Origin: Oceanobacillus chungangensis
Lineage (GTDB): Bacteria; Bacillota; Bacilli; Bacillales; Amphibacillaceae
Assembly (NCBI RefSeq): GCF_003369565.1
Contig: NZ_PIOD01000004.1
Location: 1 to 64,000, forward strand
Length of the DNA: 64,000 bases
Reading direction: 5' to 3'
Shown here: piece after piece, positions 1 to 8,985 of the stretch
Layout: the number at the start of each line of letters is the position of its first letter
Numbering within the stretch: the stretch's first letter is position 1
Position numbers and translations under genes: made by a program
Notes under the pieces: model-generated
What the model saw: only the letters and a program-made list of their open reading frames with translations
Database searches by the model: none
What the model was told of the DNA's origin: nothing

Positions 1-52
1 TGGATTAAGTCCAGTCGATTACCGAACTCAATCAACCCAATCAGCTGCATAA
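1..52 (+). CDS. IS3-family transposase OrfB, C-terminal end only (cut by window edge)
   Basis: The first 52 bases read in frame from base 2 as a short tail containing GLSPVDYRTQ and ending at TAA (50-52). That tail is typical of the DDE transposase OrfB of IS3-family elements, where a GLSPVxYR motif lies at the extreme C-terminus. Everything upstream is outside the window, so whether the enzyme is intact cannot be judged. The call rests on only 16 residues. Confidence 0.6.
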   Translation, partial: GLSPVDYRTQSTQSAA

Positions 53-116
53 TAAAAACTCTAACTTATAGGGGTAAGCACCTACGGCGGTCTTTTTTAA
101 CTAAAGGGGCAGTTTA
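1..116 (+). mobile_element. Right end of an IS3-family insertion sequence
   Basis: After the transposase stop codon a short tail leads to AAAGGGGCAGTTTA (103-116). This resembles the terminal inverted repeat of many IS3/IS150-type elements, which ends in GGGGCAGTT. The element boundary is therefore placed at about 116. The left end, the mate inverted repeat and any target duplication are outside the window. Confidence 0.5.
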
Positions 117-145
117 GTTTAAGTACAATCTGTCACAAGGTATAG

Positions 146-178
146 AAAAAAAGCCGACCTCCACTACTGAAAATCGGC
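146..178 (-). terminator. Rho-independent terminator of the AraC-family gene
   Basis: Read on the minus strand, a GCCGA/TCGGC stem with a long loop is followed by a run of T residues. It lies about 50 bases past the stop codon of the AraC-family gene. Confidence 0.6.
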
Positions 179-225
179 ATTAGCTTCTACATAATTAACT
201 TTTATCAAGACTTTCGGCTAAGCGT

Positions 226-1134
226 TTATCCTGTGGTCAAGTTCTCCCTAAGCCGCTTCATATCTTCTATTGGAGGAAAGCCAAACATTCGTGAATATTC
301 ACGGCTGAATTGCGATGGGCTTTCATAGCCTACACGATATGCCACTGCAGTGGCATCGGCGGACTCAGATAATAACAGACGACGAGCTTCCCGTAGTTTT
401 AATTGTTTTTGAAACTGGATAGGGCTCATTGCAGTTACTTCTTTAAAATGCTTATGAAACGAGGACACGCTCATATTGGCTGTTTCTGCAAGCTCTTCAA
501 CCTTAAAAAGTTTATCATAGTTAGTCATTATTAGTTGGATGGCATTTTTAATGTGATAAGCACTGTTGCCTTTTATTACAATTTTCTTTAGCGTATCACC
601 ATGTTCCCCCTTCAGAACTCTATAAATCACCTCTTTTGTGAACAGAGGAGCAAGTGTAGGAATATCATCGGGAGTATCTAAAAGTCGAACTAACCTCGCT
701 ACTGCATCCAACAAAGATGGATTTAGTTTGCTGACAAACATGCCCCGACTTGGATTCCCTTCTGAAGCATATGAAAAGTTGACATCACCCATAACTCCCA
801 AGATTTGGTCAACCGAAAGTTCTAGTATAAATCCTAAATAAGGATTTTCAGAAGATGTCTCGATGATTTGGCTTGTAGCAGGTAAGTCGACAGATGCAAC
901 AAGGTAATCTCCAGGACCGTATTTATAGTCCTCCATTCCCACCGACACTTCTTTCACACCTTGAGCAGTAATGCAAAGGGATGGCTTATAAACCCCATAG
1001 TTAGGATCTTTATCAGTAGAACGCCGAACAAAAGATAAAGAAGGAATAGCAGTCTCGTGAACACCGTTCGTACCTGTGTGACGCTCGATGACTCTAGCTA
1101 ATTCTGTTTGCTGAGTTAATGTTTTCTCTTGCAT
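226..1134 (-). CDS. AraC-family transcriptional regulator
   Basis: A 302-residue DNA-binding regulator. The first two thirds (about 25-180) look like the AraC_N domain found in regulators of aldehyde/alcohol reductases. Two helix-turn-helix motifs follow at about 205-245 and 255-295, with the AraC signature VAYRVGYESPSQFSREYSRMF in the second. The ATG at 1134 is chosen because AGGAGAAGAGGAG lies just upstream; an in-frame ATG 12 codons earlier has no such site. The gene is divergent from an aldo/keto reductase with about 200 bp between the starts, so it probably controls that gene and itself in response to a reactive carbonyl or similar signal. That role is inferred from gene placement only. 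Confidence 0.85.
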   Translation of the reverse strand: MQEKTLTQQTELARVIERHTGTNGVHETAIPSLSFVRRSTDKDPNYGVYKPSLCITAQGVKEVSVGMEDYKYGPGDYLVASVDLPATSQIIETSSENPYLGFILELSVDQILGVMGDVNFSYASEGNPSRGMFVSKLNPSLLDAVARLVRLLDTPDDIPTLAPLFTKEVIYRVLKGEHGDTLKKIVIKGNSAYHIKNAIQLIMTNYDKLFKVEELAETANMSVSSFHKHFKEVTAMSPIQFQKQLKLREARRLLLSESADATAVAYRVGYESPSQFSREYSRMFGFPPIEDMKRLRENLTTG

Positions 1135-1302
1135 AAATTCTCCTCTTCTCCTTGGGATTAGTATGTACATTATAATTTGTAATATATAGTTTTGTAAACG
1201 CCCTTATAGAGGATTAGGCTAACATTGAACACGAATAGGTTATAGGTTTTCTTTCAAATTGATTATAATGAATAGTAGATTAACAAGTTCTACAAATTCT
1301 AG

Positions 1303-2193
<891 letters not shown>

Positions 2194-2283
2194 TACTCTT
2201 TTTTTGAACAACAGCCTTAAGTTCTGCAACTGATAGAGGATTTTGTTTTTTCACCTCAACAACCATTTGAAAGAATATATTTT

Positions 2284-2673
2284 ATGAGCTTTAAAAATAC
2301 TGTATTTGAAAACGGTGCGATAAGAAGGTTTGAAAAAGTGATAAGCAACCATAGAGATTTAATTATTAAGCTAGCTTCTAGTATGGGGATTTCACTTGAA
2401 AAAAATATTGAAGAAATTGAAAAATTGGTCTGGAAGGAAGTCTTTTCCAAAAAAAATGAGATGGAATTGATATCAAAATTATGTAAGCAAATTATTATAG
2501 GTTTACAAGAAGATTGTTTTGTAAATAAATGGGATAAGTTCCGGGTTACTTCCGATAACAGGAATTCCTCTTCTACTTATGAGCTATGGGGGAAGCTCTG
2601 TACTAGCTACCATGCTTGGATTAGGTATCGTTTTATATACTCTTATCGAACAAAAAAATACTCATTTTCATAG
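2284..2673 (+). CDS. Hypothetical protein, probably truncated or chimeric
   Basis: A 129-codon frame. About the first 80 residues are lysine- and glutamate-rich and predicted helical, and I do not recognise them. From about 2525 onward the frame overlaps an out-of-phase remnant of an FtsW/RodA/SpoVE gene, and here the translation turns into a low-complexity NSSST run, so the C-terminal third is probably meaningless. Only a weak GAAAG site precedes the ATG. The most likely reading is the 5' part of an unknown gene whose end was lost when it joined the FtsW remnant. Confidence 0.35.
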   Translation: MSFKNTVFENGAIRRFEKVISNHRDLIIKLASSMGISLEKNIEEIEKLVWKEVFSKKNEMELISKLCKQIIIGLQEDCFVNKWDKFRVTSDNRNSSSTYELWGKLCTSYHAWIRYRFIYSYRTKKYSFS

Positions 2674-2830
2674 AAGGGTTCTTAGAGATGGAAAAGAATT
2701 ATCAAACATAGAAAAACGTGTGATAATATGTAAAGGAATAATTTATCTATTGTTCTCCATTCTATATATTGCTCTGTTCTTTACTTATTTTTTTAACGAG
2801 TGCTTCTTTCGTTATCCACCTTTAAATTAG
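2525..2830 (+). pseudogene. Remnant of an FtsW/RodA/SpoVE-family gene (C-terminal part)
   Basis: Translated from 2525, just after an in-frame TAA, the reading contains [21 protein letters not shown]. This is the hallmark last-loop motif (GLLPxTGxxLPxxSYGGSS) of the shape, elongation, division and sporulation glycosyltransferases. The rest of the protein, normally about 300 residues upstream, is missing. The reading then continues for about 60 residues, including an extra hydrophobic stretch near the end, before TAG at 2828-2830. An internal ATG at 2579 has no convincing ribosome binding site. This is best called a decayed fragment. Confidence 0.7.
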
Positions 2831-2863
2831 GCTATGTGAATGTTGTTACACATAGTCTTTTTA
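2831..2863 (+). terminator. Rho-independent terminator
   Basis: A CTATGTG/CACATAG stem at 2832-2855 is followed by CTTTTTA. It directly follows the stop codon of the FtsW-family remnant, so the remnant kept its original 3' end. Confidence 0.7.
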
Positions 2864-2912
2864 TTGGGGATTTTTGAAATTATTAAGAGGAATGTTCCTA
2901 ATCCGAAGATAA

Positions 2913-2950
2913 AATCGCTCAAAACCGAATTTATTTCGTTTTTGAGCGAT
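2913..2950 (-). terminator. Terminator of the copper-binding protein gene
   Basis: A near-perfect inverted repeat, ATCGCTCAAAA with TTTTTGAGCGAT, encloses about 14 bases downstream of the minus-strand cysteine-rich gene. On the minus strand the stem is followed by TTTTATC. Confidence 0.65.
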
Positions 2951-2983
2951 TTACTTAGGTTTGATTATTCTTGTAAAGCATGA

Positions 2984-3310
2984 TTAAGCAATGCTTTTAC
3001 AAGCTTCAGCACACTTAAAGCAAGAGTCAGCACATTTTTGGCAGTGGTCATGATCATGCTTTTTGCATTCGTTTCCACATGCTTCACAAATCTTAACACA
3101 AACAGCAGCCAACTCAGTAATGAAAGGTGAGTTTCTTAAAAGCGCCTGTTCTAAATAATTACATACATCTGCGCACTCTCTATCCAACCGCATGCATTCT
3201 GCCATCATTTTAATATCGTCTTCCTTTAAACACGCATCGAAGCAGTGGTTACATGCAGTCATACACTCATGCAAAGTCTGAATTAGTTCATCATGTTGTT
3301 CATCTGACAT
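2984..3310 (-). CDS. Four-helix-bundle copper-binding (Csp-like, DUF326) protein
   Basis: A 108-residue protein with 16 cysteines, most in CxxxC, CxxC or CxxCxxxC spacing (for example ECMTACNHCFDAC and KICEACGNEC), plus a KHDHDHC patch. This is the pattern of the small DUF326 / Csp3-type four-helix bundles that bind many Cu(I) ions in the cytosol; B. subtilis YhjQ is a relative. There is no signal peptide. The ATG at 3310 is chosen over a GTG two codons upstream because AGGAGG lies about 10 bases before the ATG but only 4 before the GTG. No copper pump or regulator is adjacent. Confidence 0.85.
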   Translation of the reverse strand: MSDEQHDELIQTLHECMTACNHCFDACLKEDDIKMMAECMRLDRECADVCNYLEQALLRNSPFITELAAVCVKICEACGNECKKHDHDHCQKCADSCFKCAEACKSIA

Positions 3311-3316
3311 TTCCAC

Positions 3317-3983
3317 AAACCCTCCTAGTTAATAATACCTTACACTTAAATGAAATTCCCAGTATATATTTTATTAAACTGCAATCTAATATTATTTTGC
3401 TGCAGCGGAATTATCAAGATGAAACTCATCGGGAACAAAAGGGAATGCTTGAATGGGCGGAGGGGGAAGGTTATCACCCGTTTGATCGTGGGGAGGTAAA
3501 TGGTTGGATACGACTTACATTTGTAAATCACTATAGGAATAGTAACCCATGTAAATTGGTAAATGAGCATGAGCTTATCAGTGGATGAAGCAGTTGATAC
3601 TAGTGAAAGGAATACACGGTATACTTCGACAAGAACTGCCAAAAACCGGAAAGTGACAGGCACAAATGTAAATTTTTTCAGGTGCCTTAAGCATAGTTAT
3701 TTTTGCTTAATTGTCGTATATTAAAGCTGATTTTACTCCTTTTATGCTTCCTTTTCATATTTTCCTTGGTTATTTAGTATTTATAGCTCAGTAATATTTC
3801 CCCAAGTTACCTTATAAACGTCATTAATTATCCCGAATTACGACCCATTCGTCAAAAATTTAAAAAATATAATATATAGAAATAATTGGAAATATTAATT
3901 ATAATATAGGAAACGGATGTTCTTTTAGGTTGTATCATAGATATTAATTTTGCCTTTATTAGATAGAAGGGAGGAGGATTAGG
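3317..3983. other. Intergenic region with a probable repeat remnant
   Basis: Nearly 670 bases without a convincing gene. Frames crossing it on both strands lack ribosome binding sites and recognisable content. The only structure noticed is at about 3624-3662, TTCGAC...CGGAAAGTGACAGG, which has a partner at about 11483-11515. The last 100 bases presumably hold the promoter of the sigma-like cassette, but no clear -35/-10 pair stands out. Confidence 0.5.
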
Positions 3984-4622
3984 ATGGAAGAAAAAATATG
4001 TCCTGATGAGGAACAATGTGAATACACATGGGCAAGAAAATTTGTCGATGAAAATGAGTTGATTTTTCAAAACAATCTAATGCGATCCTTTTTGCTTACG
4101 AAGAAAAATTGCTTTCTGCTGGATCAGTCCATCCGCTATTCAACATTTGATACTAAAAAGGCTTTAGACGAGGCGTTTCGCGACCACCTTGCCGAGATTA
4201 GGTTAATTAGTCAATTGTCTAATGATTTGCGGAGATATGCCATTCGTTACGATCAGAAAGTTAACTTGTATAGAAAACGGCAATTATTAATTATGGACCA
4301 GCCAATTAATGAAGATGCGATGATCATCACATCAAAAGTAGATCTTATTGCAGACAATTACGCTTTATCTGTTGATGAGGAAGCATTAAAAAACGATCAA
4401 CATTTGGAAAGTTTTATTGAAAATTTTACTCTTTATCATGCTATTCGTTCCCTCACACCCAGACAGAAATATATTTTAGAAGCATCGTATCTTTTCAATT
4501 TGACAGATACGGAAATAGCTGCTAAAGAAGGTGTCTCCCAGCAATCCATTTCAAAAACTAGAAATAAAGCATTAAGTAATCTGAAAAAACAACTATTAGC
4601 AGAGGAGGGAAAATATGAATGA
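3984..4622 (+). CDS. SigO-like RNA polymerase sigma factor subunit (region 4 protein)
   Basis: A 212-residue cytoplasmic protein. Residues about 145-205 form a sigma-70 region 4 type helix-turn-helix (LTPRQKYILEASY, then TDTEIAAKEGVSQQSISKTR), which binds -35 elements. The N-terminal part has no clear region 2. In B. subtilis the orphan sigma factor SigO (YvrI) has this layout and works only with a separate small partner, RsoA, that supplies region 2. Here an 88-residue candidate partner lies two genes downstream. GGGAGGAGG precedes the ATG. The stop overlaps the next gene's ATG region, so translation is probably coupled. Alternatives are a UviA/TcdR-like or phage-like sigma factor. Target genes are unknown. 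Confidence 0.7.
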   Translation: MEEKICPDEEQCEYTWARKFVDENELIFQNNLMRSFLLTKKNCFLLDQSIRYSTFDTKKALDEAFRDHLAEIRLISQLSNDLRRYAIRYDQKVNLYRKRQLLIMDQPINEDAMIITSKVDLIADNYALSVDEEALKNDQHLESFIENFTLYHAIRSLTPRQKYILEASYLFNLTDTEIAAKEGVSQQSISKTRNKALSNLKKQLLAEEGKYE

Positions 4623-4788
4623 AGTTTCTGCTCTTTCTGATATGATACAATTAGTAGGTAATGTTGGATTTCCGGTGGTAGTGGCTTTAATATTATTAAT
4701 CCGTTATGAGGTTAGAATGGAACGCTTAGAAAAACATTCAGAAAATTTATCGGATATTATAAATGAATTAAGGAGGGACATTTCATGA
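4615..4788 (+). CDS. yvrJ: YvrJ-family small membrane protein
   Basis: A 57-residue protein with one hydrophobic segment at about 14-31 (VGNVGFPVVVALILLIRYE) followed by a charged amphipathic tail (ERLEKHSENLSDIINEL). This NxGFPxxVAxxLLxR pattern defines the YvrJ family, named from the B. subtilis gene beside the sigO-rsoA locus. It starts 8 bases before the end of the sigma-like gene, after GAGGAGGG, and overlaps the next gene by 4 bases (ATGA). No biochemical role is established for the family. The tight coupling suggests it acts with the sigma-like pair, perhaps at the membrane. Confidence 0.75.
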   Translation: MNEVSALSDMIQLVGNVGFPVVVALILLIRYEVRMERLEKHSENLSDIINELRRDIS

Positions 4789-5051
4789 CTCGACTCATTG
4801 ACTTAACGAAAAAAGTTCAAGAGCATAATGATATCGATTCATTGGAAATTGTTCTTAGATTATTCGAACCTAAAATCAGAGCCTCATTGAAACAAACATC
4901 TCCCCAGGAACAGGTCGACCTATACCAGGAACTTAGAATAAGAATTATAGAGATAGTCAGGCAATACGACTATAGCAGCACTTATGGTTTTTGGGAATTT
5001 GCGGATATTCTAAAAGAACAACACTCCTTAGAGTATGCGGAATCAAAGTAA
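4785..5051 (+). CDS. RsoA-like sigma partner / region 2-like small helical protein
   Basis: An 88-residue acidic helical protein. Its core (FEPKIRASLKQTSPQEQVDLYQELRIRIIEIV) resembles the sigma region 2 helices that open the promoter, and it matches the HTH_16-type small proteins placed beside orphan region 4 sigma factors. In B. subtilis RsoA plays this part with SigO. The ATG overlaps the yvrJ stop and is preceded by AAGGAGGG at proper spacing. I infer that this protein and the region 4 protein together make a split sigma factor. The identification rests on size, helix pattern and gene order rather than on a clear signature. Confidence 0.6.
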   Translation: MTRLIDLTKKVQEHNDIDSLEIVLRLFEPKIRASLKQTSPQEQVDLYQELRIRIIEIVRQYDYSSTYGFWEFADILKEQHSLEYAESK

Positions 5052-5370
5052 CTTATGTATAATCGTGATAATAAAATACTTTCTTTTAGAGTGGAGTTAA
5101 AAAGCTCAAAATTAAATTATATCGTTGATTATTATTATCTCTATAGCCCGTTTCCTTTCTAAAGGGGACGGCTACATAATGCTAGAGAAAACGAGTTTAA
5201 CTCACTTTTCGTCTCCCCACATCTCCTGGTGGGGAAGAAAGCTGCATTATGCCCCTTAATTGCTCTTACTGCCTATACTACTTATCTTTATGTTGAACAA
5301 TCCTGCCATCTTCCAAAATCCTTTGAACAAATAAATTCTGATGATGACTATTCCGACCAATGTATAAAAT
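5052..5370. other. Intergenic region with a coding-like minus-strand fragment
   Basis: No complete gene is seen. A CCCCAC/GTGGGG hairpin lies at about 5214-5234 without a T run. On the minus strand, 5278-5370 translates to about 30 residues that look like a genuine protein C-terminus (FVQRILEDGRIVQHKDK, stop), but no start codon with a ribosome binding site is present. It may be the last trace of a lost gene. Confidence 0.4.
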
Positions 5371-5407
5371 AGGCAAAAGGGAGGACTCTTTGTTCTCCCT
5401 TTTGCCT
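5371..5407 (-). terminator. Hairpin terminator of the AprX-like protease gene
   Basis: AGGCAAAAGGGAG pairs with CTCCCTTTTGCCT around an 11-base loop, just past the protease stop codon. The T run on the minus strand is short (ATTTTAT). The hairpin may act in both directions, although the plus-strand gene is 300 bases away. Confidence 0.6.
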
Positions 5408-5412
5408 TAAGT

Positions 5413-6717
5413 TTAGCTTTCCTGGACTGCTTCAGTTGGAATTTGAAGGTAATATTTTGCCATTTCAACTGCATTTTCAGCTTCAATATATCCCCATACG
5501 TCATCAAGTGTTGGGTGAGAAGTAGCTTTTAGGATGCTCTTAATATCATTTGGACTGAGATTCGGATTCGCTTCCAGCATAAGGGCAATGATCCCTGCAC
5601 AAATTGGTGTCGCCATAGATGTACCAGACAATTGAATATAATTTTCATCGATAATCATCTCCGGTAGTTGAGATTCAATTGCTGATCCTGTAGCTAACAA
5701 GGAGATAATATTTGTACCTGGTGCATAAATATCCGGCTTAATCAGGGTATCAATTGTAGGACCTCTACTAGAATAATCTGCTATAATATCATCTGTACGC
5801 TCTAACGTGTTCTGATCATCAGTTGATCCAACCGTAATGATAAATGGGTCGATTGCTGGGGTACTGATAGTCGATGCAGCAGGTCCACTGTTCCCAGCAG
5901 CAGCACATACAACAATTCCTTGATGCCACGCAGCTTGAGCAGCTATTGACAATGGATCAACTCTGAAAGATTCATAGGCGGGTGCTCCGAGCGAAAGAGA
6001 GATAATCCGTATATTATACTCCTCTTTATGATCCATACACCATTCCAATCCTTCTATAATCGTTGATAGTCTGCCACTTCCTTGTTCATCTAGAACCTTT
6101 ATTCCAATGATAGAGGCTTCTGGTGCTGGACCTATATATTTTCCGTTAGAGAGGCTTCCATTTCCAGCAGCATCTCCAGCACAATGTGTTCCGTGTCCAT
6201 TATCATCGTACGGTTCGCTTTTTCCGTTTATCAAATCGTGAAAAGCTATAATTCTATTATTAGGACTCGTCAAGTCTTCATGTGGATGGATCCCTGTATC
6301 TATTACTGCAATCGTAACGCCATTTCCAGTTAAATCGAGCCGTTCTCGCACTTTGACAGCTCCAATTTGCTCACAAGCAATATCGAGATAGGAGGTTACT
6401 ATCCGGTCGTAAAAAATCCGATCTACTGCTTCATGATCTTTAATTTTTTTTATTTTATCAGGTGTTAAATGGCCTTTTACACCATTAATACTGTGTAGTT
6501 CTTTACCGAGTTTGTTTTGAGAGTCAACATTACATACTTTTAGGAGGTCGTTTTTTTTGTCTTGATTACAATTCTTTTTCAAATAAACGATAATGGGGAT
6601 TTCATTGTTGCTTGTCACATTCTTGTTTACTTTTCGAGAATTCCGTAATTGTTCGACTAAGCCAGGGTCCAGTTTACGTTCGACATCTTCAAACCATATC
6701 TTTTTCCTGTTACTCAT
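5413..6717 (-). CDS. aprX: AprX-like intracellular subtilisin-family serine protease
   Basis: A 434-residue S8-family protease. The catalytic triad is Asp140 (AVIDTG), His175 (NGHGTHCAG) and Ser367 (SGTSMATP), with the oxyanion Asn276 (AAGNSG). About 115 residues precede the catalytic domain. They contain an inhibitor-like stretch (IPIIVYLKK...) but no signal peptide or membrane segment, so the enzyme is probably cytoplasmic. Length and layout match B. subtilis AprX, a late-growth intracellular protease. The start at 6717 follows AAGGAGG at normal spacing; an ATG 22 codons upstream is unsupported. The gene stands alone between hairpins. The substrate is unknown. Confidence 0.85.
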   Translation of the reverse strand: MSNRKKIWFEDVERKLDPGLVEQLRNSRKVNKNVTSNNEIPIIVYLKKNCNQDKKNDLLKVCNVDSQNKLGKELHSINGVKGHLTPDKIKKIKDHEAVDRIFYDRIVTSYLDIACEQIGAVKVRERLDLTGNGVTIAVIDTGIHPHEDLTSPNNRIIAFHDLINGKSEPYDDNGHGTHCAGDAAGNGSLSNGKYIGPAPEASIIGIKVLDEQGSGRLSTIIEGLEWCMDHKEEYNIRIISLSLGAPAYESFRVDPLSIAAQAAWHQGIVVCAAAGNSGPAASTISTPAIDPFIITVGSTDDQNTLERTDDIIADYSSRGPTIDTLIKPDIYAPGTNIISLLATGSAIESQLPEMIIDENYIQLSGTSMATPICAGIIALMLEANPNLSPNDIKSILKATSHPTLDDVWGYIEAENAVEMAKYYLQIPTEAVQES

Positions 6718-7094
6718 TTTACTCCTCCTTTTATAATAATCTATCTTCATTAATAGATTATCAATTACGAATAGTAAAAACAATCCAACGTTATAACTAT
6801 TTTAAGGGATAAGTTTGCTTCATGGGGGGCTGAAGGATATTTGTGAAGAATATTTAAATGAAGAAAATGATGCTGAGAAAATAGAAAAAATAAATCATAT
6901 GACTCTCCAGCTAATGATTACTACAAACTAAGTTAAAGCAGTACTCCATGTTGAAGTTGAATGAAAAGGGATTCATTTATCGTATTTTTGTTTAATAAGT
7001 GCTATAATAAAATATCAAGTATAATCTACTAGATTCTTTATTGAATAATAAAGAGGTCAAATTCCCCTATTTTAGGGAAGATGAGGTGAATGGA
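6718..7094. other. Intergenic region upstream of larE
   Basis: Holds the promoters of the divergent aprX-like gene and larE. A TATAAT at 7003-7008 is a likely -10 for larE, but no good -35 is seen. A short plus-strand frame (6815-6931, TTG start, 38 residues, ending MTLQLMITTN) is acidic and protein-like but has no ribosome binding site. It may be a gene remnant. Confidence 0.4.
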
Positions 7095-7934
7095 ATGAAT
7101 GAAGTAACTCGTAATAAAAATAATCAGTTAGGTGGAATATTGCAAGAAATGGGCCGTGTAATGGTTGCGTTTTCTGGCGGTGTTGATAGCGCTGTAGTAT
7201 TGAAAAGAGCAAAGCAAGAACTTGGCGATCAAGTGTTAGCTGTTGTTGTTGCTTCTGAACTATATCGTGATTCTGAATTTGATGCAGCAGTTAAATTGGC
7301 GGAAGATATGGGTGTCGCTGTTCTTAAGACGGAAATTAAAGAACTTGAGGATGCGAATATCGTAGCTAATAATCCAGAAAGCTGGTATTACAGCAAAAAA
7401 TTATTGTACACACATTTAAATAAATTAGCGAAAGAATTAGATTATCCATTTGTATTAGACGGTATGATTATGGATGACGAAGCGGATTTCCGTCCAGGTT
7501 TAAAAGCTAGAACTGAAGAAGGAATTCGCAGTGTATTACAGGAAGCAAATATTTATAAGACAGAAGTTCGTGAACTTGCAAAAGAATTAGATCTTCCAGT
7601 TTGGAATAAACTTGCTTCATGTAGCTTGGCATCAAGATTCCCATATGGTACAGCACTTGATAAACAAAAAGTAAATCAAGTAAATGAAGCTGAGCTTTAT
7701 CTAGCTAGAATTGGTTTTGCTTCTGTTCGCGTACGTTATCATGAGAATGTAGCAAGAATTGAAGTTGCTGCAGATAAGATTGCTGATCTATTAACGAAAC
7801 GTGAAGAAATTCAAAACAAACTCGTATCACTTGGATTCGATTATGTATCTGTTGACCTTCGCGGATACCGTTCAGGAAGTATGAATGAAGTTCTTCCAGA
7901 ATTAACAGAACAAAAAGTGGCTGTAAATGCTTAA
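7095..7934 (+). CDS. larE: LarE, ATP-dependent sacrificial sulfur transferase of nickel-pincer cofactor synthesis
   Basis: A 279-residue PP-loop enzyme. The ATP pyrophosphatase loop is SGGVDS at 27-32. Cys176, in ASCSLASRFPYG, corresponds to the cysteine that LarE of Lactiplantibacillus plantarum adenylates onto and then sacrifices as the sulfur donor. LarE converts two carboxylates of the LarB product to thiocarboxylates in the cytosol. The ATG at 7095 follows GAGGTG; an upstream in-frame TTG (7041) has no such site. A terminator follows, so larE is a separate transcription unit from larC1. The related lar genes are directly downstream. Confidence 0.92.
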   Translation: MNEVTRNKNNQLGGILQEMGRVMVAFSGGVDSAVVLKRAKQELGDQVLAVVVASELYRDSEFDAAVKLAEDMGVAVLKTEIKELEDANIVANNPESWYYSKKLLYTHLNKLAKELDYPFVLDGMIMDDEADFRPGLKARTEEGIRSVLQEANIYKTEVRELAKELDLPVWNKLASCSLASRFPYGTALDKQKVNQVNEAELYLARIGFASVRVRYHENVARIEVAADKIADLLTKREEIQNKLVSLGFDYVSVDLRGYRSGSMNEVLPELTEQKVAVNA

Positions 7935-7953
7935 TTGAAATCATTATTTTTTG

Positions 7954-7987
7954 CCGGGAGGGTACCACTTCCCGGTTATTTTTTTCT
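7954..7987 (+). terminator. Terminator after larE
   Basis: A CCGGGA/TCCCGG stem around a 10-base loop is followed by TTATTTTTTT. It separates larE from the other lar genes. Confidence 0.75.
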
Positions 7988-8080
7988 ATTTAGAATGAAA
8001 CTTGAATAATAGGTTATGAACCGATTATCTGCTATAATGCAATGTTGTAAAGGTTACATTAAAAGGTAAGGAGAATAGAC

Positions 8081-8932
8081 ATGAAAATTCTTTATTTGGA
8101 TTGTTTTTCTGGTTTAAGCGGAGATATGACAATAGGTGCGCTTCTTGATGCAGGTGGGGATTTTCCCCATTTAGAAAACGAATTAAAGAAATTACAAATA
8201 GATGATGAATATGAGCTTAAAATAAGCAAGGTTGTAAAAAATGGAATCACGAGTACAAAGTTTGATGTAGTGCTGGGAAATGAACTGGTTTATGATCATA
8301 CGCATGATCATAGCAAGCATGAACACGGGAAACAAAATGTACATACACATGATCATAGCAGTCATCATCATCATGAACATAGTCATACACACAATCATGA
8401 TCATTCGCACAGTCATGAACATCATCACCGTGCCTACCGCGATATTGTCCAATTGATTAAACAAGCAGGATTCTCTGAAAAAGTAGAAGAGATGGCATTG
8501 AAAATGTTTAAAAAAATCGGCGAAGCAGAGGGTAAAATTCATGGTGTGCCATTAGCTGATGTTCATTTCCATGAGGTTGGGGCAGTGGATTCCATCATCG
8601 ATATTGTTGGGACGGCAATTTTAGTTGAACAGCTTGGAATAGATGAAATTAGATCAGCCCCAGTACCAACAGGATCAGGTCACATTCATATCGACCATGG
8701 GGTATATCCAGTACCAGCTCCAGCAACATTGGAAATTTTACGTGGCGTGCCACTTGCAAAGAGTGAACTAAAATCAGAGCTTACAACACCAACTGGAGCA
8801 GCAATTGCAGCTGTACTCGCTACTGAATACGGCACATTCCCAGCAATGAAGGTTACGCAAATTGGTTATGGTGCAGGAACGAAAAGCTTTCCAAATCACC
8901 CGAATGTACTTCGCGTAATGATCGGTGAATAG
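8081..8932 (+). CDS. larC1: LarC1, N-terminal half of the nickel insertion protein LarC
   Basis: A 283-residue protein beginning MKILYLDCFSGLSGDM, the signature of the LarC (formerly DUF111) family. LarC uses CTP to insert nickel into the dithiolated pyridinium precursor. Residues 73-116 hold 22 histidines in 44 positions, a likely nickel-binding or storage loop. Conserved GAVDSIIDIVG and TPTGAAIAA segments follow. The protein ends after RVMIGE, where a full-length LarC would continue; that C-terminal half is encoded separately beyond larB. AAGGAGA precedes the ATG, and a TATAAT lies at about 8033-8038. Confidence 0.9.
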   Translation: MKILYLDCFSGLSGDMTIGALLDAGGDFPHLENELKKLQIDDEYELKISKVVKNGITSTKFDVVLGNELVYDHTHDHSKHEHGKQNVHTHDHSSHHHHEHSHTHNHDHSHSHEHHHRAYRDIVQLIKQAGFSEKVEEMALKMFKKIGEAEGKIHGVPLADVHFHEVGAVDSIIDIVGTAILVEQLGIDEIRSAPVPTGSGHIHIDHGVYPVPAPATLEILRGVPLAKSELKSELTTPTGAAIAAVLATEYGTFPAMKVTQIGYGAGTKSFPNHPNVLRVMIGE

Positions 8933-8985
8933 CATATTGGATAAATTATTATCGGTGAAACTAGGAATTACGGGGTGGAAAATTG

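Noticed and set aside
3253-3663. Protein genes in the gap before the sigma-like cassette
   Set aside because: Frames on both strands lack ribosome binding sites, overlap each other or the copper-protein gene and have no protein-like motifs.
6815-6931. 38-residue plus-strand ORF before larE
   Set aside because: The TTG start has no SD and the frame is not matched to a known protein, so it is only mentioned as a possible remnant.
7614-7640. Altered catalytic cysteine motif in LarE
   Set aside because: I first thought the CSLASR order was unusual, but Cys176 followed by Ser fits the sacrificial-cysteine form of LarE from L. plantarum as I recall it, so no anomaly is claimed.
8192-8542. Antisense gene opposite larC1
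   Set aside because: The long minus-strand frame is methionine-rich only because it mirrors the histidine codons of LarC1.
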